DNA of 64,000 nt, taken from contig NZ_PZJN01000008.1 of assembly GCF_003206695.1 (NCBI RefSeq), positions 136,999 through 200,998 of the forward strand, written 5' to 3'. The DNA is from Salinicola halophyticus. GTDB lineage: Bacteria > Pseudomonadota > Gammaproteobacteria > Pseudomonadales > Halomonadaceae. The first letter of the stretch is position 1. Every line of letters begins with the position of its first letter. The translations under genes were made by a program, and so were the position numbers. Shown here piece after piece: positions 40,038 to 46,994 of this stretch. The notes below the pieces were generated by a model. The model had not been told where the DNA came from. It did no database searches and saw nothing but the letters and a program-made list of their open reading frames with translations.

Positions 40038-40630
40038 GCCGCCTCCTCTGCCTGCCAGACATCACGTGAATTCGTCGCCCGCTGCCCTTCGATCAGCATT
40101 GCCTGCACTCGCTGGGCCGCTTCGTCCTTCGTGATATGGCCATCCGTGTTGGCATCGAGCCCGGCATTCTGCCGATACGCCGTGGTGCCATCGGTGAAGA
40201 TCACCGAGCCGCCAGGGCGTGAGACATAGGACGGCATCAGGATGGCAAGGTACATGTCCGGCAGCGTGTTGATGCGAAGCCGGTAAGGCTCGAAGTATCG
40301 GGCCACGTAGTCGAGCTGCTCGACCGCCGTCATCGCCCCCAGCGCCTCGGTCGTCGTACCCAAGCCGATAGCGGTGCGCGGCATGAACTGAATCAACCCG
40401 GTGGCACCGGATCCCGCCAGGTTCTTCTGGGCGGGGTCGAACGTCCGTCCGGTCTCGAATGCCATACAGGCCATCAGCCAATTGACATGATCGAGGCCCC
40501 AGCCGAACCGAGCCGCCAGCTCGAACAGCCGATCGATGAACGCATCCGAAACATGAGCCCCCCACGCCAGACGAACGCGCAGCGGGTATCTGCCGCCGCC
40601 GATCAGTGCGACGTCGCGAAGAAACTGCAT
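40034..40630 (-). CDS. Endolysin, transglycosylase-type, with EF-hand motif
   Basis: A 198-residue enzyme starting at MQFLRDVALIGG after GGAGTTC. It contains the lytic transglycosylase-like core LDHVNWLMACMAFETGRTFDPAQKNLAGSGATGLIQFMPRTAIGLG with catalytic Glu in AFETG. Near the C terminus (about residues 168-179) an EF-hand loop DANTDGHITKDE follows. It cleaves peptidoglycan during lysis. No signal peptide is visible, so it needs the holin. Calcium may stabilise the enzyme (inference). Confidence 0.85.
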   Translation of the reverse strand: MQFLRDVALIGGGRYPLRVRLAWGAHVSDAFIDRLFELAARFGWGLDHVNWLMACMAFETGRTFDPAQKNLAGSGATGLIQFMPRTAIGLGTTTEALGAMTAVEQLDYVARYFEPYRLRINTLPDMYLAILMPSYVSRPGGSVIFTDGTTAYRQNAGLDANTDGHITKDEAAQRVQAMLIEGQRATNSRDVWQAEEAA

Positions 40631-40644
40631 GGGGAACTCCAGGC

Positions 40645-40670
40645 AAAGAAAAGCCGCCAGCGAGGGCGGC
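40645..40670 (-). terminator. Intrinsic terminator upstream of the endolysin (tR'-like)
   Basis: Minus strand GCCGCC-ctcgct-GGCGGC followed by TTTTCTTT, 15 bp before the endolysin ATG and downstream of the Q-like gene. This is where lambda has tR'. Confidence 0.8.
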
Positions 40671-40851
40671 AAGATCGCGCAGCAAACCAGGTGGCGCGAA
40701 TAAGTTGCCACCCATGCCCGGGGAACGCGTGGGGAGCACGTGGAGCTGGGCACAGGCGGCGAACGGGGTCAGAAACGACCGCGCCCCGAACGGTCGTAAC
40801 CGATCAGGGCGCAGGAAATACAAGCTTAGCTGAATAGTACTTACAAGCGGT

Positions 40852-40877
40852 CATGGATACAACATGTAGTGTCCATG
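40852..40877. promoter_or_regulatory. 26-bp inverted repeat in the late promoter region
   Basis: CATGGATAC (40852-40860) and GTGTCCATG (40869-40877), eight of nine positions symmetric, separated by eight bases. It lies in the noncoding gap between the Q-like gene and the lysis genes, 59 bp before a small plus-strand gene. It could be an operator or a late-activator site. Confidence 0.5.
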
Positions 40878-40935
40878 TTATTTTACCTATTCATTGACCC
40901 CTTAAAATTCAGAGTCGCCGGACAGCGGAGAAGAC

Positions 40936-41127
40936 ATGGTACTTGGAGCAATAACAATCATGATTGCCGTCGTGGCCGGGATTATCATGTCTAACAAGTA
41001 CAGTGATAAGCCTCGTAGCCGTAGTGCTAACAACGCACTGGCAACAGTTCTTTTCGTGATAGGCGTTATCGTGGTTATCGTATTGGTGTTGGGGCATGCA
41101 ATATTACGACCCATTGGCCAAGTTTAG
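40936..41127 (+). CDS. Small two-span membrane protein
   Basis: A 63-residue protein with a good ribosome site (GGAGAAG). Two hydrophobic segments (VLGAITIMIAVVAGIIMS and ALATVLFVIGVIVVIVLVLGHAIL) separated by a short basic loop. It is on the strand opposite to the late operon and ends 4 bp from the convergent Q-like gene. Probable moron of unknown function. Confidence 0.6.
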   Translation: MVLGAITIMIAVVAGIIMSNKYSDKPRSRSANNALATVLFVIGVIVVIVLVLGHAILRPIGQV

Positions 41128-41130
41128 CGG

Positions 41131-41727
41131 TCATGCCGTCAGCCTAGCCTGTTCACCCACGACCAATAACAACGACTTCCGAGCATTCTTTGCAGAGTTG
41201 CGCAGCGCCTCAGCCGTCTGAAACACCGTTTGCCCTGCCCCCATCGGATAACCCAGCCGCGTCATGATGATCCGCTGGGCCCCGCACACCTCCCCCTGGG
41301 TCAGCCCGCGGCTGCCCTGCTTGATCGCCTCGAGCAGTGCCCGATCGCCGCCAGCATTCAGCGCCCAGCGCTGCTCGGGTATCGCATAGCCAGTCAGCAG
41401 CAGCGCCATCCTCTGACGCTCGTTGACGTGCCCGAGCAGCGCCTTGGCCATGTTCCGCCAGCGGCACGCATATCGGAAACGCTCGGCGGCCTCCATCACG
41501 TGGTCTACCCTGCCAGTTACGCCGCCACCACCCACACCCGGCGCGATCGTGCTCACGTTGTGATGGCCCAGGTTCAGGTGCCGGTAATCGATCCGCCATT
41601 CGATCTCGACCTCGATCAACTCATCCAGGCACCGGCGCAAGGCCCGCTCTCGTAGTGCGCTCTCTGCCGGCTCACGACGAATCACCGCCAGCAGTTGATT
41701 GATCCCCATCAGCTCCAGTTGCCGCAT
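41131..41727 (-). CDS. Late regulator candidate (Q-like by position)
   Basis: A 198-residue protein; start chosen at 41727 after GGAGGGA. It contains RERALRRCLDELIEVEIEWRIDYRHLNLGHHNVSTIAPGVGG and NERQRMALLLTGYAIPEQRWALNAGGD. It is the last gene before the late terminator and lysis genes, the place of lambda Q antiterminators. No conserved Q motif was recognised with confidence, so the function rests on position. Confidence 0.55.
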   Translation of the reverse strand: MRQLELMGINQLLAVIRREPAESALRERALRRCLDELIEVEIEWRIDYRHLNLGHHNVSTIAPGVGGGGVTGRVDHVMEAAERFRYACRWRNMAKALLGHVNERQRMALLLTGYAIPEQRWALNAGGDRALLEAIKQGSRGLTQGEVCGAQRIIMTRLGYPMGAGQTVFQTAEALRNSAKNARKSLLLVVGEQARLTA

Positions 41728-41752
41728 CATTCCCTCCAGTTGCTCCCCAGCG

Positions 41753-42097
41753 TTACTCGAAAACCTCACGCGCCCACCCACCGCCATCTTTCTTGGCGCA
41801 CTTCTTCACGGCAATGAAGCGGAACGGGAACATCTCAGCAGCAACCTTGATCTTCACCCGCCCATCGTCGCGCCAGAACCCCTTCACTTCATGGATCTCC
41901 ATGAGCCCATCAGCACGCATGACATTGAAGTCGGGCGTATACCGCGTGTTGTCGGCGAGTTTGAAAGTCATACCCTCGAAGGCGTACCAGACGATATCGC
42001 CGGACTGCTTCATCGCCTCGAGCAGCTGGGCGTAGGCCGCTTCGGTCTTGTTCATGGTGCCGGCCTTCATTCGACCGAGCGCGAGATCTCGACTCAT
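41753..42097 (-). CDS. DUF1064 family phage protein (nuclease-like)
   Basis: A 114-residue protein containing NKTEAAYAQLL, FEGMTFKLADNTRYTPDFNVM and the strongly conserved HEVKGFWRDDGRVKIKVAAEMFPFRFIAV of DUF1064. The YTPDF...HEVKG part is a PD-(D/E)XK nuclease core, and family members lie beside replication and recombination genes. The exact start (42097, or 27-42 bases inside) is uncertain. Confidence 0.82.
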   Translation of the reverse strand: MSRDLALGRMKAGTMNKTEAAYAQLLEAMKQSGDIVWYAFEGMTFKLADNTRYTPDFNVMRADGLMEIHEVKGFWRDDGRVKIKVAAEMFPFRFIAVKKCAKKDGGGWAREVFE

Positions 42098-42110
42098 TTA
42101 AGTACATCCA

Positions 42111-42395
42111 TCAGCTACCCCTCGCCTGTCGTCGTTCCCATGCCTGGTAGTCGGCCACGATGCGATCGAGCATCCGGCGTGCGTTATCGTTCGTGTCCAG
42201 CTCTCGGCGACTCTCGATGTTGCAGGCCTGGCGGACCGTATCGGCGACGTCCTCCTCGGTGTGCGTGCCATCGGGTAGCTGCTCGGAAGTTAGGCTGTGC
42301 CGCTGGCGCTTCCGGTGATCGAGATACAGCCGAAAGCGTGGATTGGTGCCTAGCAGTGCCGCCCGGCGTGCCTGGGTGCTGCTGTTCCGGATCAT
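42111..42395 (-). CDS. Small early phage protein
   Basis: A 94-residue basic, helical protein starting at MIRNSSTQARRAALLGTNPRFRLYLDHRKRQRHSL, with GGGAGTC upstream and an ATGA overlap with the zinc-ribbon gene. No family recognised. Confidence 0.6.
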   Translation of the reverse strand: MIRNSSTQARRAALLGTNPRFRLYLDHRKRQRHSLTSEQLPDGTHTEEDVADTVRQACNIESRRELDTNDNARRMLDRIVADYQAWERRQARGS

Positions 42396-42544
42396 CGGCC
42401 AGACTCCCGGCGGCTCTCGCAAAGCGTGCAGATGCTGGATCCGGGGGCGAAGCCCAAAGCAACCCGCGACTGACCGCAGAGCCCGCAATGTCGGCGAGCA
42501 GGCCGACGGCGGCGCGGGCGATTGGATGGAGTTGATCGCGTCAC
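42392..42544 (-). CDS. 50-residue zinc-ribbon protein with GTG start
   Basis: A small gene started by GTG at 42544, overlapping the rha stop as GTGA, and ending in an ATGA overlap with the next gene. It is basic at the N terminus (TRSTPSNRPRRRRPARR) followed by one CxxC...CxxC knuckle (CGLCGQS...SICTLCESRR). The double overlap supports a real, translationally coupled gene. Possible nucleic-acid-binding role like other small zinc-ribbon proteins of lambdoid nin regions. Confidence 0.65.
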   Translation of the reverse strand: MTRSTPSNRPRRRRPARRHCGLCGQSRVALGFAPGSSICTLCESRRESGR

Positions 42545-43329
42545 GCCGCTTCCTCCCCGAGCACCTGGCCGACACTCTCCGGCCACTTGAGTTGCTGCAC
42601 CGCCACGCCGTCGCCGTGCTTCTTGCCGGTATCCATCATTCGGCCGCCAGCGGCACGCCCCCGATCGGTCATCACCCAGTAGGCCTTGCCTTTGGCGTCC
42701 CGTTCCTGGCGTTGGTAGCCCAGGTCGCGAAGCGCTCGATTGACGGCAACCGCGCTCATATCGAACGGCAGGCCCAGTTCGGTCGGCGTCATGTATCGCT
42801 CGTTGACCGGGCTGAGGAGGTGAGTCGCGCCCAGCTCGCCCAGCAGGTTGACGCCGGTACGCTTCTGCACGGCCTGATTGACCGAGAGCAGACGCATGTT
42901 GTCGTCGAGCCCGAGCGCCCTGGCAGCGCCGTCGAGCACACTGGCAATAGCGGATGCTCGGGAAAGCGCCGTCGTGTCATCCATCGCCACCGGCGCCGGA
43001 TTGGCGTGAATCTGATCGCGCATCTCGTAGAACGTGCGCACCAACCGTTTCTTGAACGCCCGGACGATGTCGCTGTTGCGCATGAACGTCAGCAGCAGGG
43101 TCGATTGCGGTTCATTGAGGCTGGCTACCTCTCGGCGCTGGGTGCCACCGCTGGTCGTGAAGGGTTGGATTTCAAATCGGACCCTTCCGAAGTCCTCGAG
43201 ATCGGCCTGGTGTTCGCGCACAAGGCGAATCACCGAGGCGTGGTCACGATCGACACCGTCGGCAATCGCGATGGTGGTGGTCAGCAGCTCGCCGGCATCT
43301 CCGGCAATCACAATATCCGTCATCCTCAC
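42541..43329 (-). CDS. Rha family phage regulatory protein
   Basis: A 262-residue protein. Residues ~25-115 match the pRha domain: DHASVIRLVREHQADLEDFGRVRFEIQPF, LNEPQSTLLLTFMRNSD and FKKRLVRTFYEMRDQ. The C-terminal half resembles a small winged-helix domain (YMTPTELGLPFDMSAVAVNRALRDLGYQ). Rha of phi80/P22 interferes with growth in the absence of IHF and acts as a regulator. ATGA overlap with the replication P gene. Confidence 0.88.
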   Translation of the reverse strand: MRMTDIVIAGDAGELLTTTIAIADGVDRDHASVIRLVREHQADLEDFGRVRFEIQPFTTSGGTQRREVASLNEPQSTLLLTFMRNSDIVRAFKKRLVRTFYEMRDQIHANPAPVAMDDTTALSRASAIASVLDGAARALGLDDNMRLLSVNQAVQKRTGVNLLGELGATHLLSPVNERYMTPTELGLPFDMSAVAVNRALRDLGYQRQERDAKGKAYWVMTDRGRAAGGRMMDTGKKHGDGVAVQQLKWPESVGQVLGEEAA

Positions 43330-44093
43330 GCCCTCCCCGTGGCGGCTTTCAACATCGCCAGCCCCTGACTGGCATTCATTCGATGCGGCAGGCCGGCGGC
43401 CTCTGCCTGCTGCTGGGCGGCCTCACGGCTGGCACGTTCCGCCAGATCGGCGCGATTCCGCGTTGCGTCGTTCTCGATCAGCCCCTGGGCCTGTAGCGGC
43501 TGGCCCGCCATCACCCGGTTGACCAGCGCGCCGTACTCGCGAGCGAACCGCTTTTCCAGCCGGGCGCGGACGGTCTGCGCCGTGGTGCTGTGGATCTCCC
43601 GCCAGCCCACTGTTTGCCCTGCCATCTGCACCGCCTCGTGGCTCCAGCGCCATTCGCTAGGGGCGTGGCAATGGGCGCAGGCCTCATGCCAAGCCGTGTT
43701 GACGGTCGGCAGCCCGACGTCTTCCGGGCGTGGCTCGCACAGCCCGGCAAACGCCACCGGCTGAGGCGGCCATACCTCGTCGCCGCTCTTGGCCGCATCG
43801 CGGACCTGCTGGCGGAGACGCGCCAGACCCAGCTCGATATGCCGCTCGCTCAAGTGGCCCAGTTCCGCCAGCCATGAACCGTCGTCGTAGGTGCCCCACT
43901 GGTGCGAGAACTTGCTACCGAACAGCTGGCCCATGGCGTCGAACAGGTGATCGACGTTTCGCTCAGTGACCGGGGCGCCATTCGCCGTCGAAGCACTGCC
44001 CGCCGGCTGGCTGTTCGCGTTGCTGGCGGTCTCGTTCGCGCGCCTCGGCAGCTGTGAGACGACGTGCGGGAGTACGTTGGCTGCCGTTCGCAT
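43326..44093 (-). CDS. Replication protein P-like helicase loader
   Basis: A 255-residue protein; start at MRTAANVL chosen because GGAGGTG lies six bases before it. Central region ...WLAELGHLSERHIELGLARLRQQV...WPPQPVAFAGLCEP matches the Phage replication protein P family that brings DnaB to the origin. Its first ~44 codons overlap the 3' end of the O gene in another frame. Confidence 0.82.
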   Translation of the reverse strand: MRTAANVLPHVVSQLPRRANETASNANSQPAGSASTANGAPVTERNVDHLFDAMGQLFGSKFSHQWGTYDDGSWLAELGHLSERHIELGLARLRQQVRDAAKSGDEVWPPQPVAFAGLCEPRPEDVGLPTVNTAWHEACAHCHAPSEWRWSHEAVQMAGQTVGWREIHSTTAQTVRARLEKRFAREYGALVNRVMAGQPLQAQGLIENDATRNRADLAERASREAAQQQAEAAGLPHRMNASQGLAMLKAATGRA

Positions 44094-44838
44094 GACGGGC
44101 ACCTCCGGTCGGTTTCGTGTGGGATTGGCTCAGGTCGCGGCGGAGCCAGTCGACGAGCTTCTGGGTCCAGGCCATCGCGCCGTAGCGACGGCCGCTGTCA
44201 GCATGGTGGGCGGTGAAGTTCGCCAGCTGGGCAGCGGATGGCTGGGTGTCGGATCGAAGCCCGGCACGCAGACATGCCGCAGCGAACTGTTCGGGATCGG
44301 GTTGCCAGTCGAGCGTCATCGGGAACTGGCGAGCTCCACCGGTCAGCGGTTCGCCGTCGTCGGCCAGCTGCGAGTAATCGAACAGCGCATCCGGCCCCGC
44401 GGTGTGAGTGTTGGGGTTGGTGGTAGATTCAATGGCAGATTCAAGGGGTGACACCGGTGTCACCCTCCCCCTGTCAGGGCTGTCACCCCGGGGTGTCAGA
44501 TTGTCACCCTCCCCCGAGTTGGTAGAGGTAGTGGGGGTGTCAGATTGACACCCTCCCCCAACGGCCAGCCGATACCGGTTCGATTGCTGCCGACCGGTCT
44601 TGTCCTGGCGGCTTTCGACCACCACCAGACCACGCTCCTCGAGGAGATCGATGGCTCGCTGGACGCTACGCTTGGAACAGCCCATCTCCTCCGCCATCGT
44701 GCCCAGCCCCGGCCAGCAGACGTGCTGCTCGTTGGCGTAATCCGCCAGCAGCATCAGCGCCAAGCGCGATGGGGTTTTAACGTCAGTGGGCAGCGTCTTG
44801 AGGGACTGACGCGCCCAGCTCATGGCGAGAAGGCTCAT
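43963..44838 (-). CDS. Replication protein O-like, HTH plus DnaT-like C-terminal region
   Basis: A 291-residue protein. Residues ~20-95 form a winged helix (WPGLGTMAEEMGCSKRSVQRAIDLLEERGLVVVES). A Ser/Thr/Gly-rich linker (~95-140) is encoded by iteron-like DNA. After it, FPMTLDWQPDPEQFAAACLRAGL is a DnaT-like primosomal motif. It would bind the phage origin within its own gene and recruit P-DnaB, as in lambda. Confidence 0.85.
   Translation of the reverse strand: MSLLAMSWARQSLKTLPTDVKTPSRLALMLLADYANEQHVCWPGLGTMAEEMGCSKRSVQRAIDLLEERGLVVVESRQDKTGRQQSNRYRLAVGGGCQSDTPTTSTNSGEGDNLTPRGDSPDRGRVTPVSPLESAIESTTNPNTHTAGPDALFDYSQLADDGEPLTGGARQFPMTLDWQPDPEQFAAACLRAGLRSDTQPSAAQLANFTAHHADSGRRYGAMAWTQKLVDWLRRDLSQSHTKPTGGARHANGSQRTPARRLTAAEARERDRQQREQPAGGQCFDGEWRPGH
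44446..44559. other. Putative phage replication origin with iteron-like repeats
   Basis: Four related units lie in the linker part of the O gene. Two are 25-bp direct repeats differing at one base (44491-44515 and 44535-44559: GGGTGTCAGATTG, A or T, CACCCTCCCCC). Partial copies are GTGTCACCCTCCCCC at 44457-44471 and GCTGTCACCCC at 44479-44489. Lambda's origin has four iterons in the same place of its O gene. Confidence 0.75.
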
Positions 44839-45167
44839 GCCCTCACCTGCCCCATGGCGTCGACGTCATGCCAGTGGATGAACTCGGTACCGAGTGCGAT
44901 GGCGTAATAGCGCTTTTGCTCGCGGCGGTGCCAGGCTTTGGCCTTTTCGATCCGAGCGGCAGCATCCTTGTCGAAGGGCTCCGTCAGCTCGAGCAGCGCA
45001 AGCATCGCAGCGTGATGACGAGCGCCAGCCGTAGCGATCTTCACGCGGCGTGCGTTGAAGTCGCCAGGCTCACCCGAGAGCCTCGCTTGAATGCTTGCCT
45101 GCTTGTGGGTTTCGTCGAGCAGGTCGTCCCGCGTCCAGCTCGAGTAATCCGGAATGTGTACTGTCAT
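44835..45167 (-). CDS. Early phage protein of unknown function
   Basis: A 110-residue helical protein starting at MTVHIPDYSSWTRDDLLDETHKQ with GGGGGAGC upstream, ATGA overlap with the O gene. It has EKAKAWHRREQKRYYAIALGTEFIHWHDVDAMG near the end. Conserved in its position before O-type genes but not recognised. Confidence 0.6.
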   Translation of the reverse strand: MTVHIPDYSSWTRDDLLDETHKQASIQARLSGEPGDFNARRVKIATAGARHHAAMLALLELTEPFDKDAAARIEKAKAWHRREQKRYYAIALGTEFIHWHDVDAMGQVRA

Positions 45168-45286
45168 GGTGTGCTCCCCCGAGACATTCCCGAGATCGAC
45201 ACGCGGACGATCTCCGGGCGATAGAGGGCCATGCCGCCAGCGGTTACAGTGGGAGTTCTCACACAACCGACTGAAGGACCAACGAC

Positions 45287-45574
45287 ATGACCGAAAGCAA
45301 AGGTGAAGCGCGGCAGCGCTACCAACTCGAACAGAAGATCTATGAAACCGAGGCCGACCAGCGCTATGTCTTGGCACGCTTTGGCGATCACATTGCCAAG
45401 AGGGAGGAATATCGATCGAGAGACCTGAACGGCATTCACGCCCTGCGGTTCTACCTCATGCAGAAGCATCACTGGACTCCTGCAACGGTGCTGGCGATGA
45501 GCGATGACCACATCCGCTTTGCTTTGATTGAAGAGCGTGAAGGCTGGACCGTGCCTCCAGAAGCTCGGCCATAA
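45287..45574 (+). CDS. Possible small plus-strand gene in the early region
   Basis: A 95-residue acidic and helical protein, MTESKGEARQRYQLEQKIYETEADQRYVLARFGDHIAKREEYRSRD..., with GAAGGA upstream. It is opposite to the early operon, and its 3' end overlaps the convergent small gene 45456-45671 by about 119 bp. Codon use is normal, and the predicted antisense frame is poorer, so I take it as real but at modest confidence. Confidence 0.55.
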   Translation: MTESKGEARQRYQLEQKIYETEADQRYVLARFGDHIAKREEYRSRDLNGIHALRFYLMQKHHWTPATVLAMSDDHIRFALIEEREGWTVPPEARP

Positions 45575-45671
45575 GGTCGTCACCTTCACGGCGCGCCTGT
45601 TCAGCGTTGAGTAGCAACAGGCGCGCCTTGAGGCCATGCACCTCAGCATCCGTTTCGTGGAAATCTTTCAT
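45456..45671 (-). CDS. Small helical early protein
   Basis: A 71-residue protein starting at MKDFHETDAEVHGLKARLLLLNAEQARREGDDLMAELLEARSSLHALQ, with GGGGAGC upstream (the same leader as the gene at 45167). It is helical and charged in the first two thirds. It lies between cro and the next early gene. Its 3' end overlaps the plus-strand gene 45287-45574. Confidence 0.5.
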   Translation of the reverse strand: MKDFHETDAEVHGLKARLLLLNAEQARREGDDLMAELLEARSSLHALQSKQSGCGHRSSPAPLQESSDASA

Positions 45672-45709
45672 GTCGTGCTCCCCTACCCCTGTATGAAAAA
45701 CCACCCCGG

Positions 45710-45994
45710 TCAGTGGGCGGTTTCACAGTGCGGTTGACTGGTAACCTGGGAGTCAGATGAAGATGGCTGATCAACCAGCTCGGGCCACATCACCATCCAG
45801 TCCTTGGGACGCAGTTGCTTACGGGTCGCCCGGCCATCGGTGGCTCGTTCGACGAGAGCAGCTGTCTCAACGGATGCTGTCTTGTGGCCATAGCCAATCA
45901 GGCGCAGGTAAGCGCGAGTCGTGCCTGTGGCCTTGATCTGCTGGTCGCTGGCTTGCTTGAGCCAGATCAGCAGGCTATCGATCCGTGTCTTCAT
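45710..45994 (-). CDS. cro: Cro-like repressor (YdaS-type HTH)
   Basis: A 94-residue protein starting at MKTRIDSLLIWLKQAS (GGAGC upstream). It contains DQQIKATGTTRAYLRLIGYGHKTASVETAALVERATDGRATRKQLRPKDWMVMWPEL, the YdaS/Cro pattern. It is divergent from cI across the operator region, the place of lambda cro. Confidence 0.82.
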   Translation of the reverse strand: MKTRIDSLLIWLKQASDQQIKATGTTRAYLRLIGYGHKTASVETAALVERATDGRATRKQLRPKDWMVMWPELVDQPSSSDSQVTSQPHCETAH

Positions 45995-46021
45995 CGGTGG
46001 CTCCAATGGATTTCCCACCAA

Positions 46022-46050
46022 TGATTACCCATGGGTAATGCACAAATCAA
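46022..46050 (-). promoter_or_regulatory. PR promoter for cro and the early operon
   Basis: Minus strand -35 TTGATT (46050-46045), 17-base spacer and -10 TAATCA (46027-46022). The operator palindrome at 46024-46039 covers spacer and -10. PL has the same layout. Confidence 0.72.
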
Positions 46051-46078
46051 TACCTGCGGGGAATTTACCTGCAAGTAA
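46024..46078. promoter_or_regulatory. OR: repressor operator region
   Basis: Perfect 16-bp palindrome ATTACCCATGGGTAAT (46024-46039), followed by degenerate copies AATACCTGCGGGGAAT (46049-46064) and TTTACCTGCAAGTAA (46064-46078). The perfect copy recurs at 47572-47587 in PL. Three sites between cro and cI match a lambda-type OR. Confidence 0.82.
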
Positions 46079-46099
46079 CGAATAGCGGACTATCACCGC

Positions 46100-46852
46100 A
46101 TGGATATCTACGACATACGCCGCACTAACCTCCAGTCGCTTCTGGATGACCGGTTCAAAGGCAAGAAAGCTCGACTTGCCGACGCTATAGACCGCCAGTC
46201 CAGTTACGTATCTCGATGCTTGTCGACCGGAACCCACCGGAAGCGCATTGGCGAGGACTTCGCTCGTCACGTAGAAAAGGCGCTGGGGCTGGCAAACGGC
46301 TGGTTAGATCATCAGAGTGGAGTGAATGAGCCCAGGGCTACCTACGGTCGTCCAGCCAGCGATAATGAGCTGACTTTCACCGAGAACATGGACCCTTGGG
46401 ACCGATCCGAGCCGATCGCTGACGACGAGGTAGAGCTCCCGCTGTATCGCGAGGTCGCCTTATCTGGCGGTGGTGGGCGAACCCAGGTAGTCGAGAACAA
46501 CGGGGCGGCGTTGCGCTTTAAGCGCAGTACGCTCAGGAGTGCGGGAGTGACGAAGGAGTCAGCGGCTTGTGCCTTCGTCGAAGGTGAGAGCATGGAGCCC
46601 ATACTGCCGAATGGTGCTTCGGTGGGCGTAGACACCGCCGACAAGCAGATAAGAGACGGGAAGATGTACGCGATCGACCATGACGGCCTGCTGCGGGTGA
46701 AATTCTTATACCGACTGCCTGGCGGCGGGCTTCGGATCCGCAGCGCCAATCCGGATAAGGTCGAGCACCCGGACGAAGATCTCGGCGAAAACTGGCCCGA
46801 GAAGGTCAACATCATCGGCAAGGTGTTTTGGTACAGCGTGCTGCTTCACTAA
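46100..46852 (+). CDS. cI: CI-type S24 phage repressor
   Basis: A 250-residue repressor. Residues ~10-72 hold the HTH (GKKARLADAIDRQSSYVSRCLSTGTHRKRIGEDFARHVEKAL). The C-terminal S24 domain carries the dyad Ser164 (VEGESMEP) and Lys201 (LLRVKFLY). At the place of the usual Ala-Gly self-cleavage site it has LSGGGGRT (residues 121-128). No ribosome site precedes the ATG, and a -10-like GACTAT at 46088-46093 would start transcription at or next to the ATG, suggesting a leaderless mRNA from PRM as in lambda cI. Confidence 0.9.
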   Translation: MDIYDIRRTNLQSLLDDRFKGKKARLADAIDRQSSYVSRCLSTGTHRKRIGEDFARHVEKALGLANGWLDHQSGVNEPRATYGRPASDNELTFTENMDPWDRSEPIADDEVELPLYREVALSGGGGRTQVVENNGAALRFKRSTLRSAGVTKESAACAFVEGESMEPILPNGASVGVDTADKQIRDGKMYAIDHDGLLRVKFLYRLPGGGLRIRSANPDKVEHPDEDLGENWPEKVNIIGKVFWYSVLLH

Positions 46853-46878
46853 ATATAACGACCTAAGTAATGACCAAA

Positions 46879-46916
46879 AGAAAAGCCCGCCTCGATACAC
46901 CGAGTTGGGCTTTTCT
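46879..46916 (+). terminator. Terminator of cI
   Basis: Long hairpin AGAAAAGCCC...GGGCTTTTCT with inner stem CTCG/CGAG, 27 bp after the cI stop. The T run is inside the descending arm. Confidence 0.8.
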
Positions 46917-46994
46917 CCGTTCTCAATTTGTCTTTCAATCGCCAAGCGAATCCTAAGCGATTGATTTTTCAGGATTAAAAATACTGTAAAAATA

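Noticed and set aside
43519-44451. Plus-strand frames opposite the O and P genes
   Set aside because: Antisense to well-supported replication genes, with no ribosome site or domain.
44446-44559. Possible CRISPR array in the repeat-rich segment
   Set aside because: Repeats are irregularly spaced, lie within a coding gene and have no spacers of constant size. Iterons fit better.
45164-45649. 161-residue minus-strand frame between the early genes
   Set aside because: It starts inside the better supported gene at 45456-45671 in another frame and lacks its own ribosome site.
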